A stretch of DNA of 64,000 bases from Alistipes sp. (GCA_017436185.1 JAFSDP010000011.1:62001-126000), one strand, 5' to 3'; shown: positions 52,803 through 62,097, counted from the stretch's first letter. Program-made: numbers and translations. The notes: generated by a model not told the origin, from the letters alone.

Positions 52803-52936
52803 CAAAGTTGAGGCGCAAAACCCCATTCGCACAGCGAATGTTTTTGTTTTTATCCCGTTGTCTCGTGCAAGCACGGCCAGGGGATAAAAAACAAAAACCT
52901 CCAATCTTTCGATTGAAGGTTTTGCGCTCAACTTTG
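52803..52936. repeat. Nested palindrome directly abutting tRNA-Pro
   Basis: Outer arms CAAAGTTGAGGCGCAAAACC (52803-52822) and its reverse complement less one base (52918-52936) enclose second arms GTTTTTGTTTTTATCCC (52840-52856) / (52881-52898). Each flank holds a small hairpin: CATTCGC-ACA-GCGAATG (52824-52840) and the terminator below. A CGTGC/GCACG hairpin sits at the centre. The right outer arm ends exactly at the base before the tRNA-Pro 3' end. 52620-52802 is AT-rich then GC-rich with no gene. Confidence 0.7.
52894..52923 (-). terminator. Terminator of tRNA-Pro
   Basis: On the minus strand AAAACCTTCAATC pairs with GATTGGAGGTTTT (13 bp, one G-U) around a GAAA tetraloop, then a T-rich tail, 14 bases beyond the tRNA. 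Confidence 0.75.
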
Positions 52937-53011
52937 TCGGGATGACTGGATTCGAACCAGCGACAACACGCCCCCCAGACGTGTACTCTAACCGGGCTGA
53001 GCTACATCCCG
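52937..53011 (-). tRNA. tRNA-Pro (GGG)
   Basis: 75-base cloverleaf on the minus strand: acceptor CGGGATG/CATCCCG, D arm GCTCAGCCCGGTTAGAGT, anticodon stem CACGT/GCGTG with loop CTGGGGG (anticodon GGG), T arm GCTGG-TTCGAAT-CCAGT. Discriminator A; no encoded CCA. The 5' C1:G72 pair is unusual and fits proline. Confidence 0.93.
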
Positions 53012-53135
53012 AGTTCCACACTCAACGAGTTTACCTCGTGTTTGGGACTGCAAATATAGTGGTTTTTTTTCAAAAACAACACTTTTTGGCGATTTTTTTA
53101 ATTTTTTTCATTTTTCCCGTCGCCCGCTCCCGTCA

Positions 53136-54344
53136 TTAGCGCATCAAAAGCGACGAGTCGCCATAGCTCAAGAAGCGGAAGTCGTGCTCCAGGGCGTAGC
53201 GGTAGATCGTGCGCCAATCCTCGCCCACATAGGCCGCCACCAACAGCAGCAGCGTCGAGGAGGGTTGGTGGAAGTTGGTGATGATGTGCTGCACGATGCG
53301 AAAACGATACCCGAGCGGCGTAATCATAATCTGCGTGGCACACTTCAGTCGCTCCATCGACGCCCCCTCCATATAGTTTATAAGGGCCGTCAGCGCCTCC
53401 TCGCCGCCAAACTCCTCGGGGATGTCGTACAGCTCCCACTGACCGATGACCCGCTCCGCCTCGGGCGAGCCCGTTTGGTGAATGCGCCAACCGAGGGCCG
53501 AGAGCGACTCCAACGTGCGCACCGAGGTGGTACCTACGGCGGTCACCTTGCCCAACTTCTCACGCAGCGTTTTGAGGGTCGAAAGACGCACCTCGAAGTG
53601 CTCGGTGTGCATCGGGTGAGCGGTGGCATTCTGCTCCTTGACGGGCAGGAACGTGCCTGCGCCGACGTGCAGCGTAACCTCCTCGAATCCAAAGCCTTTT
53701 GATTGCATATCGGCAATCAGCTCGGGGGTGAAATGAAGCCCTGCGGTGGGGGCGGCTACCGACCCTTCGAACTTCGAATAGACGGTCTGGTAGCGGGTGT
53801 TGTCGATCTCCTCGCTCTCACGATTCAGGTAGGGTGGAATGGGGATGCGCCCCAGCAACTCCAGCAGCTCGCCAAACGACATTTGGGCCGACCACTCGAA
53901 GCGGATGACCTGCTCACGTCCCGCCTCGCTCACACGCCAGGCACGCAGCCACTCATCGTGCCCCTCGTGCGAGAAGTTGATCTCCACATAGCCCTCCTTC
54001 CACTTCTTCGAGCCGCCCACGATGCAACTCCAGGTCGAGGTGCCGACGGCCGTCAGCGCACGCTCGTAGTCGGCGGGGGTGTGGGGCTCGAGGCAGAAGA
54101 CCTCGATGCGGGCCCCCGAGGGTTTGTGCATAATGATGCGGGCACGAATCACCTTCGTGTTGTTGAAGACCAGCAGCGAGTCGCTCGGCAACTCCTCGCC
54201 CACCTGGCGGAAGCGGCTCTCGGAAATTTGGCCTTGACGATAGATGAGTAGTTTCGACGAGCTGCGCTCCTCGAGGGGAAATTTGGCGATGCGCTCCTCC
54301 GGAAGGTCGTACTTATAGTCGTTTATGTCGATGTATCTCTCCAT
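53136..54344 (-). CDS. queA: S-adenosylmethionine:tRNA ribosyltransferase-isomerase QueA
   Basis: 402 residues. It transfers the ribosyl part of SAM to preQ1 at tRNA wobble G34, making epoxyqueuosine. Typical segments are MERYIDINDYKYDLPEERIAKFPLEERSSSKLL, LLVFNNTKVIRARI, VAAPTAGLHFTPELIADM, VTLHVGAGTFLPV and MHTEHFEV. Queuosine is placed in tRNAs with GUN anticodons, including the tRNA-His (GTG) of this window. A minus-strand TAATTTTG at 54365-54372 is a likely -7 box, back to back with the nadB promoter. Confidence 0.96.
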   Translation of the reverse strand: MERYIDINDYKYDLPEERIAKFPLEERSSSKLLIYRQGQISESRFRQVGEELPSDSLLVFNNTKVIRARIIMHKPSGARIEVFCLEPHTPADYERALTAVGTSTWSCIVGGSKKWKEGYVEINFSHEGHDEWLRAWRVSEAGREQVIRFEWSAQMSFGELLELLGRIPIPPYLNRESEEIDNTRYQTVYSKFEGSVAAPTAGLHFTPELIADMQSKGFGFEEVTLHVGAGTFLPVKEQNATAHPMHTEHFEVRLSTLKTLREKLGKVTAVGTTSVRTLESLSALGWRIHQTGSPEAERVIGQWELYDIPEEFGGEEALTALINYMEGASMERLKCATQIMITPLGYRFRIVQHIITNFHQPSSTLLLLVAAYVGEDWRTIYRYALEHDFRFLSYGDSSLLMR

Positions 54345-54384
54345 ATTTTGGGCTTTAGAGTGGGCAAAATTACAAAGAATTTCC

Positions 54385-54392
54385 TAACTTTG
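54385..54392 (+). promoter_or_regulatory. Putative nadB promoter -7 box
   Basis: TAACTTTG, 34 bases before the nadB ATG, in the 82-bp gap shared with queA. Confidence 0.6.
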
Positions 54393-54426
54393 CGGCGTAT
54401 ATATGCTTTAGAAGAGCGAAAAACCT

Positions 54427-55986
54427 ATGAAAACCGATTTTTTGGTAATCGGCTCGGGTGCTGCGGGCTTGTCGTTTGCACTCAAAGCGGCCGAAAAGGG
54501 CCACGTGACCATTGTCACGAAGGGCGAGATGGTGGAGTGTAACACGAACTATGCCCAAGGCGGCATCTGCTCGGTAACCTATGCTCCCGACACATTCGAA
54601 AAGCACATCGAAGATACGTTGGTGTGTGGTGCAGGCAAATGCGGCCGTGAGGCGGTCGAGTTGGTGGTGCGTCGTGCCCCCGAACTCATTCAAGACCTCA
54701 TCGCCTGGGGTACTCGCTTTAACAAGACACCCGATGGACGCTTCGAACTGAACCGCGAGGGCGGCCACACCGAGCACCGCATCCTTCACTACGAGGACCT
54801 GACGGGTGCCGAGATCGAGCGAGCCCTTATCCGATCTGTCAAGGCGCACCCCAACATCACCGTCTTGGAACACCACTTTGCCATCGACCTCTTGACGCAG
54901 CACCATCTGGGCGAGTTTGTGACCCGTCACACCCGCAACATCACCTGCTTTGGTGCCTATGTGCTCAACGAGAAGACCGATGAGATTCTGACGATGCTGG
55001 CCCGCTTTACGATTGTGGCAACGGGCGGTTGCGGTAACATCTACTCCTCGACCTCCAACCCCGAGGTGGCTACGGGCGACGGTGTGGCGATGTGTCACCG
55101 AGCCAAGGCCCACATCGACAATATGGAGTTCATTCAGTTCCATCCCACGACGCTCTACAACCCGGGTGAGAAGCCCAACTTCCTCATTACCGAGGCGATG
55201 CGTGGTTTTGGTGCCATCCTGCGTCTGCAAAACGGCGAGGAGTTTATGGATAAGTACCACCCGATGAAATCGCTCGCACCCCGTGACATCACGGCCCGAG
55301 CCATCTATCGTGAAATGACCCGCCGAGGCGAGGATTATGTCTATCTCGATGTAACGCACAAGGAGCCGGCCGCCATCCGCAGCCACTTCCCCAACATCTA
55401 CGAGAAGTGCCTCTCGATCGGTATCGATATTACGAAGGATTGGATTCCCGTCACCCCCGCAGCCCACTATTCGTGTGGCGGTGTGAAGGTCGATTTGAAT
55501 GGTCAGACCTCCATCAAACGCCTCTATGCACTGGGTGAGTCCTCTTGCACGGGCCTGCACGGTGCCAACCGTCTGGCCTCGAACTCGCTTATCGAGGCGG
55601 TGGTCTATGGCGATCAGGCGGCTCGCCACACCATCGAGCATTTCGATAAAGTTGGCTTCCAGGAGGGACTGCCCGATTGGGACTTTGAGGGTACGCAGCA
55701 CACCGAGGAGATGCTGATGCTCATCCAGTCGAAGCGTGAGGTGCAGTCCATTATGTCGAACTACGTCGGTATTGTCCGCTCGAACCTCTCGTTGGAGCGT
55801 GCGATGCGCCGTCTGTCGATTCTCTTCGAGGAGACCGAAGAACTTTACAACAAAACAAAACCCAACCGCGAGATGTGTGAGCTGCGCAATATGATTGCGG
55901 TGGCCTACCTGGTCATCAAGCAGGGCCGTGAACTGAAGGAGTCGGTGGGTTGTCACTATAATACGGATTATCAGAAGAACGAATAA
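54427..55986 (+). CDS. nadB: L-aspartate oxidase NadB
   Basis: 519 residues. It oxidises L-aspartate to iminoaspartate, the first step of de novo NAD synthesis. FAD-binding VIGSGAAGLSFALKAAEKGHV (7-27), NTNYAQGGICSV (near 39), the succinate-dehydrogenase-like EFIQFHPTTLY, and HYSCGGVKVDLNGQTSIKRLYALGESSCTGLHGANRLASNSLIEAVVYG. C-terminal helical domain present. The partners nadA and nadC are not in the window. prfC follows after 3 bases. Confidence 0.96.
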   Translation: MKTDFLVIGSGAAGLSFALKAAEKGHVTIVTKGEMVECNTNYAQGGICSVTYAPDTFEKHIEDTLVCGAGKCGREAVELVVRRAPELIQDLIAWGTRFNKTPDGRFELNREGGHTEHRILHYEDLTGAEIERALIRSVKAHPNITVLEHHFAIDLLTQHHLGEFVTRHTRNITCFGAYVLNEKTDEILTMLARFTIVATGGCGNIYSSTSNPEVATGDGVAMCHRAKAHIDNMEFIQFHPTTLYNPGEKPNFLITEAMRGFGAILRLQNGEEFMDKYHPMKSLAPRDITARAIYREMTRRGEDYVYLDVTHKEPAAIRSHFPNIYEKCLSIGIDITKDWIPVTPAAHYSCGGVKVDLNGQTSIKRLYALGESSCTGLHGANRLASNSLIEAVVYGDQAARHTIEHFDKVGFQEGLPDWDFEGTQHTEEMLMLIQSKREVQSIMSNYVGIVRSNLSLERAMRRLSILFEETEELYNKTKPNREMCELRNMIAVAYLVIKQGRELKESVGCHYNTDYQKNE

Positions 55987-55989
55987 CGA

Positions 55990-57573
55990 ATGACCTTACA
56001 GGAAGAGATTACACGAAGAAGAACCTTTGCCGTCATTGCTCACCCCGATGCCGGTAAGACAACCTTGACCGAGAAGTTGCTGCTCTTTGGTGGTGCCATC
56101 CACGTGGCAGGAGCCGTGAAGAGCAACAAAATCAAGAAGGGTGCCACCTCCGACTTTATGGAGATTGAGCGTCAGCGCGGTATCTCGGTGGCCACATCGG
56201 TGATGGGCTTCGAGTACCAGGGGGCCAAGATCAATATCCTTGATACCCCGGGCCACGAAGACTTTGCCGAGGATACCTACCGCACGCTGACGGCCGTTGA
56301 TTCGGTTATCATCGTCATCGACGGTGCGAAGGGCGTCGAGGCGCAGACCCGCAAACTGATGGATGTCTGCCGTATGCGTAATACCCCTGTGATGGTCTTT
56401 ATCAATAAGTTGGACCGCCCCTCGAAGGAGCCTTTCGAGCTGCTCGACGAGGTGGAGGCCGAGCTGCATATCAAGGTGCGCCCGCTGGCCTTCCCCATCT
56501 CCAACGGCCCCACCTTCAAGGGGGTGTATAACCTCTACGAGAAGAACCTCTCGCTCTTTACCTCCGACGAGCGACTGACGGCCGATGCCTCGACGGTCAA
56601 TTTCGAGGACCTCACAACGCCCGAACTCGACGGCTACATCGGTGAAAAATATGCCGAGCAGCTGCGCCAGGATGTCGAGTTGGTCGAGGGCGTTTATGAC
56701 GACTTCGACAGGGAGGCTTACTTGCGTGGTGAGCTGGCTCCCGTCTTCTTTGGCTCGGCAGTTAATAACTTCGGTGTCAGAGAGTTGTTGGAGTGTTTCA
56801 TCCGCATTGCCCCCTCGCCCCGACCCGCCCCTACGGCCACCCGCACGGTCGAGCCGGAGGAGGCGAAGATGACCGGTTTCGTCTTCAAGATTCACGCCAA
56901 TATGGACCCCAACCACCGCGACCGCATCGCCTTTATGAAGATCTGTTCGGGTCGTTTCGAGCGTAACAAAAACTACCTGCACGTGCGCAGTGGCAAGCAG
57001 CTGAAATTCTCCTCGCCGACCGCCTTTATGGCCGAGAAAAAGTCGGTGATTGATGAGGCCTTCCCGGGCGATATTGTCGGTCTGCACGACACGGGTAACT
57101 TCAAGATTGGCGACACGTTTACCGAGGGCGAGAAGCTCAAATTTACGGGTATTCCGTCGTTTGCTCCCGAGCAGTTCCGCTACATCGAAAATGCCGATCC
57201 GCTGAAATTTAAGCAGTTGGCCAAAGGTGTCGATCAGCTGATGGATGAGGGTGTGGCTCAGCTCTTTACCTCGTCACTCAATGGTCGCAAAATCATCGGC
57301 ACGGTGGGTGCGCTTCAGTTCGAGGTGATTCAGTATCGCCTCGAGCACGAGTATGGTGCTTCGTGCCGTTGGGAGCCGATTTCGATCTACAAAGCCTGCT
57401 GGATCGAGAGCGACAACGAGGAGCAGCTGCGTGACTTCAAACGTCGCAAACATACCAATATGGCCGTCGATAAACACGGTCGCGATGTCTTCCTGGCCGA
57501 CACGAGCTACGCCTTGGCGTTGGCCCAGGAGAACTTCAAGGATATCCGCTTCTATTTCACCTCCGAGATTTAG
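55990..57573 (+). CDS. prfC: Peptide chain release factor 3
   Basis: 527 residues, a translational GTPase that removes RF1/RF2 from the ribosome after termination. G motifs: [31 protein letters not shown] (G1), [16 protein letters not shown] (G2), [16 protein letters not shown] (G3), [10 protein letters not shown] (G4). Domain II and the RF3-specific C-terminal part ([23 protein letters not shown]) follow. Length is normal. It begins 3 bases after nadB and ends before a terminator. Confidence 0.96.
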   Translation: MTLQEEITRRRTFAVIAHPDAGKTTLTEKLLLFGGAIHVAGAVKSNKIKKGATSDFMEIERQRGISVATSVMGFEYQGAKINILDTPGHEDFAEDTYRTLTAVDSVIIVIDGAKGVEAQTRKLMDVCRMRNTPVMVFINKLDRPSKEPFELLDEVEAELHIKVRPLAFPISNGPTFKGVYNLYEKNLSLFTSDERLTADASTVNFEDLTTPELDGYIGEKYAEQLRQDVELVEGVYDDFDREAYLRGELAPVFFGSAVNNFGVRELLECFIRIAPSPRPAPTATRTVEPEEAKMTGFVFKIHANMDPNHRDRIAFMKICSGRFERNKNYLHVRSGKQLKFSSPTAFMAEKKSVIDEAFPGDIVGLHDTGNFKIGDTFTEGEKLKFTGIPSFAPEQFRYIENADPLKFKQLAKGVDQLMDEGVAQLFTSSLNGRKIIGTVGALQFEVIQYRLEHEYGASCRWEPISIYKACWIESDNEEQLRDFKRRKHTNMAVDKHGRDVFLADTSYALALAQENFKDIRFYFTSEI

Positions 57574-57605
57574 GCGGGTTAGAGATTGTAAGCACCGTTT
57601 TTTCT

Positions 57606-57645
57606 GCCCCATAGCGCCCTCTGTGGTCGTTATGGGGCTTTTTGT
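57606..57645 (+). terminator. Terminator of nadB-prfC
   Basis: GCCCCATA/TATGGGGC (8 bp) with a 17-base loop that partly pairs, then TTTTTG. Confidence 0.75.
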
Positions 57646-57797
57646 TTGTTGTGTGGTTCGGGTGGTCGGTTACAATGTGGTAAAAAGGTGCGATAATTGG
57701 TCGAAAAGGTTGTTTTTTGCCCTCCTCGAGGCGCAATCGTCTGAATAGTAATTTGTTGTTAAAAAACTGTTTATGCCGATTTTCCGCCCCGATTTTC

Positions 57798-57828
57798 TTG
57801 GTCGTGGACAAAAAAATTCTTACCTTTG
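57798..57828 (+). promoter_or_regulatory. Promoter of the glycan operon
   Basis: TTG (57798-57800), 20 bases, TACCTTTG (57821-57828). Confidence 0.7.
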
Positions 57829-57834
57829 TCCAAA

Positions 57835-57974
57835 GGTCGCCTCGGAAGAAGTTCCTTTCGGGCGATTGTTTTTTAACAAGTCGAAAATCATTTTCTTAAC
57901 TAATTGGGAATCACTGTATTGTGTGGTTCTCAAAGCCCCCGGGTTATACCCACTCCTCGTCTTTGAGGGCAAAA
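57835..57974 (+). promoter_or_regulatory. Long structured leader of the glycan operon
   Basis: About 140 bases lie between the promoter and the ATG at 57975. CTCAAAG (57929-57935) pairs with CTTTGAG (57961-57967), enclosing a GGGT/ACCC hairpin (57941-57951). The outer stem lies at the ribosome-binding position, so it could control translation. No known riboswitch core was recognised. Confidence 0.45.
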
Positions 57975-59153
57975 ATGAGTGATACTATGTCAGTACTTTA
58001 CCATCTGATTATTCCGTTTTGCGTCGCCTTTATGGTGGTGCTGTGGATCTTTCCGAAGGTTTTGGCGGTAGCCAAAGCGAAAAATTTGGTCGATAATCCC
58101 GATGCCCGCAAGTTGCAGAAACAACCTGTTCCTGTGCTGGGCGGTATGGCGGTCTATTTCGGTTTGACATTCGGCTTTGCCATTGCGATGGCCTTTGCTG
58201 ATTGCGCCGAGCTCTTTCCCGTCTTCGCTGCGATGACGGTGATGCTCTATGTGGGCACGATTGACGACATCTCGGAGCTTTCGCCTACGGTGCGCTTCGT
58301 GGTCGAAATTTTTGTCGTATCCTTTATGGTCCTCGTGAGCCGTTGCGCCATCAACGACTTTCACGGCCTGTTTGGACTGGAGGTTATCCCGATGTGGGTG
58401 GCACTGCCGCTGACCATCTTTGCGGCGGTGGGTATCATCAACGCCATCAACCTGATCGACGGTATCGACGGTCTATCGTCGGGCTACTGCGTGATGGCCT
58501 GTGCGATGTTCTGCGGAATGTTCTACGCCGTGGGTCACGAGGCGATGGCCATCATGGCGGCGGTGGCGGCCGGAGCGATGATTCCGTTCTTCTTCCACAA
58601 CGTCTTCGGGCAGACCTCGAAGATGTTCATTGGCGACGGCGGTACGCTTGTGATGGGTACGATGATGGCTACCTTCGTGTTGCAGATTCTCGACTCGCAG
58701 TCGCCTGCGGCGGTGGGGTGTGGTGACCACGTCGGCCTGATCCCCTTCACGCTGGCCGTGCTGTCGATTCCGGTCTTCGATACGCTGCGTGTGATGATTT
58801 CGCGCATCGTGCGCGGTGTCTCGCCCTTCCACCCCGATAAGACCCACCTGCACCACATCTTCTTGGAGTTGGGTTGCTCGCATCCGGCCACCTTCGTGGC
58901 CATCTTGAGCCTGAATACGACCATCGTGCTGGTGTGGTGGTGGATGACCTGGCAGCGCTTCTCGATCGATGCTCAGTTGTGGACGGTGGTGGCGCTGGGT
59001 CTGCTCTTCACCTTCGGACTGTATAGCTTCCTGCGCTATCATATCAGCCGCAAGACCCGCCTCAATACGGTGTTGTGCCGCATCGGCGAGGCCTCGCACC
59101 TCGAGCGCCGCGGCATCTTCCGCTGGCTTCGTGAAACCGTCGATAAAATCTAA
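57975..59153 (+). CDS. WecA/MraY-type undecaprenyl-phosphate sugar-1-phosphate transferase
   Basis: 392 residues, about ten membrane helices. It moves a HexNAc-1-phosphate from UDP-sugar to undecaprenyl phosphate, the first step of a surface glycan. Motifs: NPDARKLQKQPVPVLGGMAVYFGL, TIDDISELSP (Mg-binding Asp pair), NLIDGIDGLSSGY, FIGDGGTLVMG and the WecA-type HLHH (PDKTHLHHIF). I start at the ATG at 57975, since an earlier GTG would add 18 residues that read non-membrane. First gene of the glycan operon, 11 bases before the kinase. Confidence 0.92.
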   Translation: MSDTMSVLYHLIIPFCVAFMVVLWIFPKVLAVAKAKNLVDNPDARKLQKQPVPVLGGMAVYFGLTFGFAIAMAFADCAELFPVFAAMTVMLYVGTIDDISELSPTVRFVVEIFVVSFMVLVSRCAINDFHGLFGLEVIPMWVALPLTIFAAVGIINAINLIDGIDGLSSGYCVMACAMFCGMFYAVGHEAMAIMAAVAAGAMIPFFFHNVFGQTSKMFIGDGGTLVMGTMMATFVLQILDSQSPAAVGCGDHVGLIPFTLAVLSIPVFDTLRVMISRIVRGVSPFHPDKTHLHHIFLELGCSHPATFVAILSLNTTIVLVWWWMTWQRFSIDAQLWTVVALGLLFTFGLYSFLRYHISRKTRLNTVLCRIGEASHLERRGIFRWLRETVDKI

Positions 59154-59164
59154 CGAAAAGCAAG

Positions 59165-60346
59165 ATGATGGAGTTAAAACGATATTTCGTAGAGCGTTTC
59201 GGCGCCGAACCTCAATACCACATCTTTTCGCCCTATCGGGTCTGTCCGATTGGTGCACACGTCGATCACCAGCACGGTTTGGTGATGGGCTTTGCCTTCG
59301 ATAAGGGTGTGGATTTGTTCTTTACTCCGACCGACAATGGGCAGGTTGAGTTGGCCAGCCGCTCGTTTGAAGGGGATGTTTTATTCGATATTCAGGCCCC
59401 GGTGCAGGTGCGCAACTACAATTGGGGCGACTACGCACGGGGTGCGAAGTTTGCTTTGCGCAAACGCTTCGAACTCAAGCGAGGTATTCGGGGCGTGTTG
59501 CAGGGGTCGCTGCCCGTGGGAGGTCTTTCGTCGAGTGCTGCCGTGTTGGTGGCTTATGTGATGGCGTTGGCCAAGGCAAACGACATTGCGCTTACCAAGA
59601 TGGAGATCATCAAAATCGCCTCGGAGGCCGAGCGTGAGTATATCGGGCTGAACAACGGCATTTTGGACCAGTCGTGTATTGTGTTGAGCGAGGAGGCGAG
59701 TATTCTGTTCCTCGATACCGAGAGTGAGCAGTATCGCATCATTCGCCGCAATCCCAAGATGCCCCCCTTCGAATTGGCCATCATCTTCTCGGGGTTGACC
59801 CGCAGCCTTGTGTCGAGCGACTACAATCTGCGTGTGAACGAGTGTAAGGCGGCTGCGTGGAATATGTTGGCCTATCAGGAGCAGCCCTTGAAAAAACTCG
59901 AAAAGACCTTCTTGAGGGATGTTCCCCGAGAGATTTACGAAAAGACCAAAGAGCGGATGCCCGGCCGCTTTGCCCGTCGTGCCGAACATTTCTACTCGGA
60001 GTATAAGCGTGTACGAAAGGGTGTGACGGCTTGGGAGTCGGGCAACCTGGCGTTGTTTGGTAAGTTGAGCTTCGAGAGTTGCGAATCCTCGATTCATAAT
60101 TACGAGTGCGGCTCGCCCGAGTTGATTGCCATCTACGAGTTGATGCGCTCGACCGAAGGTGTCTATGGCGGACGATTCTCGGGGGCCGGTTTTAAGGGCG
60201 CCTGTGTGGCGTTGGTGGACCCCGCAAAGCGGGAGGAGATTCGCCAAACAATCACCAAGGGGTATCTCGAGCAGTTCCCCGAGTATGCCGAGACCTTTGA
60301 AATTCATTTCTGTCACCCTGCTCGTGGTGCCCATTTTGTTGAGTAA
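59165..60346 (+). CDS. GHMP sugar kinase, galacturonokinase-like
   Basis: 393 residues of the GHMP family. Motif 1 is SPYRVCPIGAHVDHQHG (22-38), motif 2 GSLPVGGLSSSAAVL (114-128), motif 3 GRFSGAGFKGACVAL (about 341). Galactokinases have GEHTDY in motif 1; here it is GAHVDH, the form in plant galacturonic acid kinase (SPYR-CPLGAHIDHQGG). Other shared words are NNGILDQS (163-170), SDYNLRVNECKAA and ESSIHNYECGSPELI. It would make galacturonate-1-phosphate from free galacturonate. Galactokinase or another uronokinase remains possible. It lies 3 bases before a nucleotidyltransferase. Confidence 0.82.
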   Translation: MMELKRYFVERFGAEPQYHIFSPYRVCPIGAHVDHQHGLVMGFAFDKGVDLFFTPTDNGQVELASRSFEGDVLFDIQAPVQVRNYNWGDYARGAKFALRKRFELKRGIRGVLQGSLPVGGLSSSAAVLVAYVMALAKANDIALTKMEIIKIASEAEREYIGLNNGILDQSCIVLSEEASILFLDTESEQYRIIRRNPKMPPFELAIIFSGLTRSLVSSDYNLRVNECKAAAWNMLAYQEQPLKKLEKTFLRDVPREIYEKTKERMPGRFARRAEHFYSEYKRVRKGVTAWESGNLALFGKLSFESCESSIHNYECGSPELIAIYELMRSTEGVYGGRFSGAGFKGACVALVDPAKREEIRQTITKGYLEQFPEYAETFEIHFCHPARGAHFVE

Positions 60347-60349
60347 CGT

Positions 60350-61090
60350 ATGAAAAACATCGTTTTGGCGGCCGGTTACGCTACCCGCCTTTACCCGATA
60401 ACCGAGAATTTTCCCAAGCCACTTTTGGAGATTGGCGGCTCCACGATTTTGGATCGGATGCTGGAGGATGTCGATGCCATAGAGGCTGTCGATGGCCACA
60501 TCATCGTCTCGAATCATAAGTTTATTTCGATTTTCCGTGAGTGGCTCGAGGGGGCTCGTCTGCGCTACCGCAAGCCCATTACCCTCATCGACGATGGTTC
60601 GACGGACAACGAGCACCGCATCGGAGCGGTCAAGGATCTTATTCTGGCCCTCGATACGTGTGGCGTCGAGGATGATATTTTGGTGGCGGCTGCCGATAAC
60701 GTGTTGGACTTCTCGTTTGGCGGTTTCGTGGACTATTTTCGGCAGAAGCAGACCAGCTTGATTATGTGCCACTACGAACCATCGGAGACGGCACTGCAAA
60801 AAACGGGTGTCGTGACGCTGGATGCCGACAACCGAGTGCTACAGATGGAGGAGAAACCCCGTGAGCCGAAGAGCCATTGGGCGGTCCCCCCGTTTTATCT
60901 TTATCGCCGCGAGGAGCTTGGCTTGATTCGTTCGGCCATCGACAATGGTTGCAAGTACGATGCTCCGGGCAACCTGGCCCACTTCTTGACAACCCGCACC
61001 ACACTACACGCCTACGAGATGCCCGGCCATCGTTACGATATTGGCGATGTGGACTCTTACGAACGCATTAAAGCACAGTTTGCTCGATGA
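60350..61090 (+). CDS. Sugar-1-phosphate nucleotidyltransferase (NTP_transferase family)
   Basis: 246 residues, RmlA/GalU-like fold. The start IVLAAGYATRLYPITENFPKPLLEIGGSTILDRML is the nucleotide-binding loop, with LAAG-x-A-TRL and PKPLL. DDILVAAADNVLDF carries the metal-binding Asp. PFYLYRREEL and HRYDIGDVDSYERI are late conserved parts. Placed between the uronic-acid kinase-like and UDP-sugar epimerase-like genes, it probably makes an NDP-uronic acid or NDP-hexose. Which nucleotide and sugar it uses is not readable from motifs. The stop overlaps the next ATG (ATGA). Confidence 0.88.
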   Translation: MKNIVLAAGYATRLYPITENFPKPLLEIGGSTILDRMLEDVDAIEAVDGHIIVSNHKFISIFREWLEGARLRYRKPITLIDDGSTDNEHRIGAVKDLILALDTCGVEDDILVAAADNVLDFSFGGFVDYFRQKQTSLIMCHYEPSETALQKTGVVTLDADNRVLQMEEKPREPKSHWAVPPFYLYRREELGLIRSAIDNGCKYDAPGNLAHFLTTRTTLHAYEMPGHRYDIGDVDSYERIKAQFAR

Positions 61091-62088
61091 GTAAAATTCT
61101 GGTGACCGGTGCAGCCGGTTTTATTGGTTTCCATCTCTCTCGACGATTGGTTGAGGCGGGGTACGAGGTGGTCGGCTTGGATTCGATCAACGACTATTAC
61201 GATGTTCGCCTCAAGTATGCCCGTCTGGCCGAGTTGGGGGTAGCACAGGTCGTCGAGGGGCAGATGGCGACGAGTAGTCGCTACGCCTCGTTGCGTTTCC
61301 TAAAAGGTGACTTGTGCAACCGTGTACTTTTGGAGGAACTTTTTGCTTCGGAGCGGTTTGACGGAGTGGTAAATTTGGCGGCCCAGGCTGGCGTGCGCTA
61401 TTCGCTGGAGAATCCGATGGCCTACATCGACAGCAACGTTACGGGTTTTGTCCATTTGTTGGAGTGCTGTCGCCACTATGCGGTGAAGCATTTGGTCTAT
61501 GCCTCCTCCAGCTCGGTCTATGGGGGAAATACGAAGGTCCCCTTCTCGGAAGAGGATCGGGTCGATAATCCCGTTTCGCTCTATGCAGCGACCAAAAAGA
61601 CGAACGAGTTGATGGCTGCGTGCTACACTCGTCTCTATGGATTCTCGGCTACAGGGTTGCGTTTCTTTACCGTATATGGCCCTTGGGGTCGTCCCGATAT
61701 GGCTCCGATGCTCTTCACCAAGGCTATTTTGGCAGGTGAGCCGATCAAGGTCTTCAACGAAGGCAATCTGTCGCGTGACTTCACCTACATCGACGATATT
61801 GTCGAGGGGGTGGTGCGTGTGATGCAGCGTGAGGTGCAACCCTCCGAACATCAAATTTTCAACATCGGCGGAGGTCGCCCGATGCCGTTGATGGATTTTA
61901 TCCATACACTCGAAAAGGCCCTGGGACAGGAGGCGGTGATGCAGCTGCTTCCGATGCAACCCGGTGATGTCTATACCACCTATGCCGATACGACCCGTCT
62001 GCAGGAGGCGGTGGGCTATCGACCGACAACCACGCTTGAAGAGGGTATTGCCCGTTTTGTGGCGTGGTACCAAACCTGGAAAAATTAA
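61087..62088 (+). CDS. UDP-glucuronate 4-epimerase-like SDR enzyme
   Basis: 333 residues, extended short-chain dehydrogenase. The NAD site is ILVTGAAGFIGFHLSRRLVEAGYEVVGLDSINDYYDVRLKYARL; the NDYYDVRLK word is typical of UDP-glucuronate 4-epimerases. Catalytic SSSVYGG (about 138) and YAATKKTNE (Tyr-x3-Lys, about 163) follow, then GRPDMAPMLFTKAILAGEPIKVFNEGNLSRDFTYIDDIVEGV. It interconverts UDP-glucuronate and UDP-galacturonate. Together with the kinase it gives two routes to UDP-galacturonate. Confidence 0.88.
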   Translation: MSKILVTGAAGFIGFHLSRRLVEAGYEVVGLDSINDYYDVRLKYARLAELGVAQVVEGQMATSSRYASLRFLKGDLCNRVLLEELFASERFDGVVNLAAQAGVRYSLENPMAYIDSNVTGFVHLLECCRHYAVKHLVYASSSSVYGGNTKVPFSEEDRVDNPVSLYAATKKTNELMAACYTRLYGFSATGLRFFTVYGPWGRPDMAPMLFTKAILAGEPIKVFNEGNLSRDFTYIDDIVEGVVRVMQREVQPSEHQIFNIGGGRPMPLMDFIHTLEKALGQEAVMQLLPMQPGDVYTTYADTTRLQEAVGYRPTTTLEEGIARFVAWYQTWKN

Positions 62089-62097
62089 GAAATCGAT

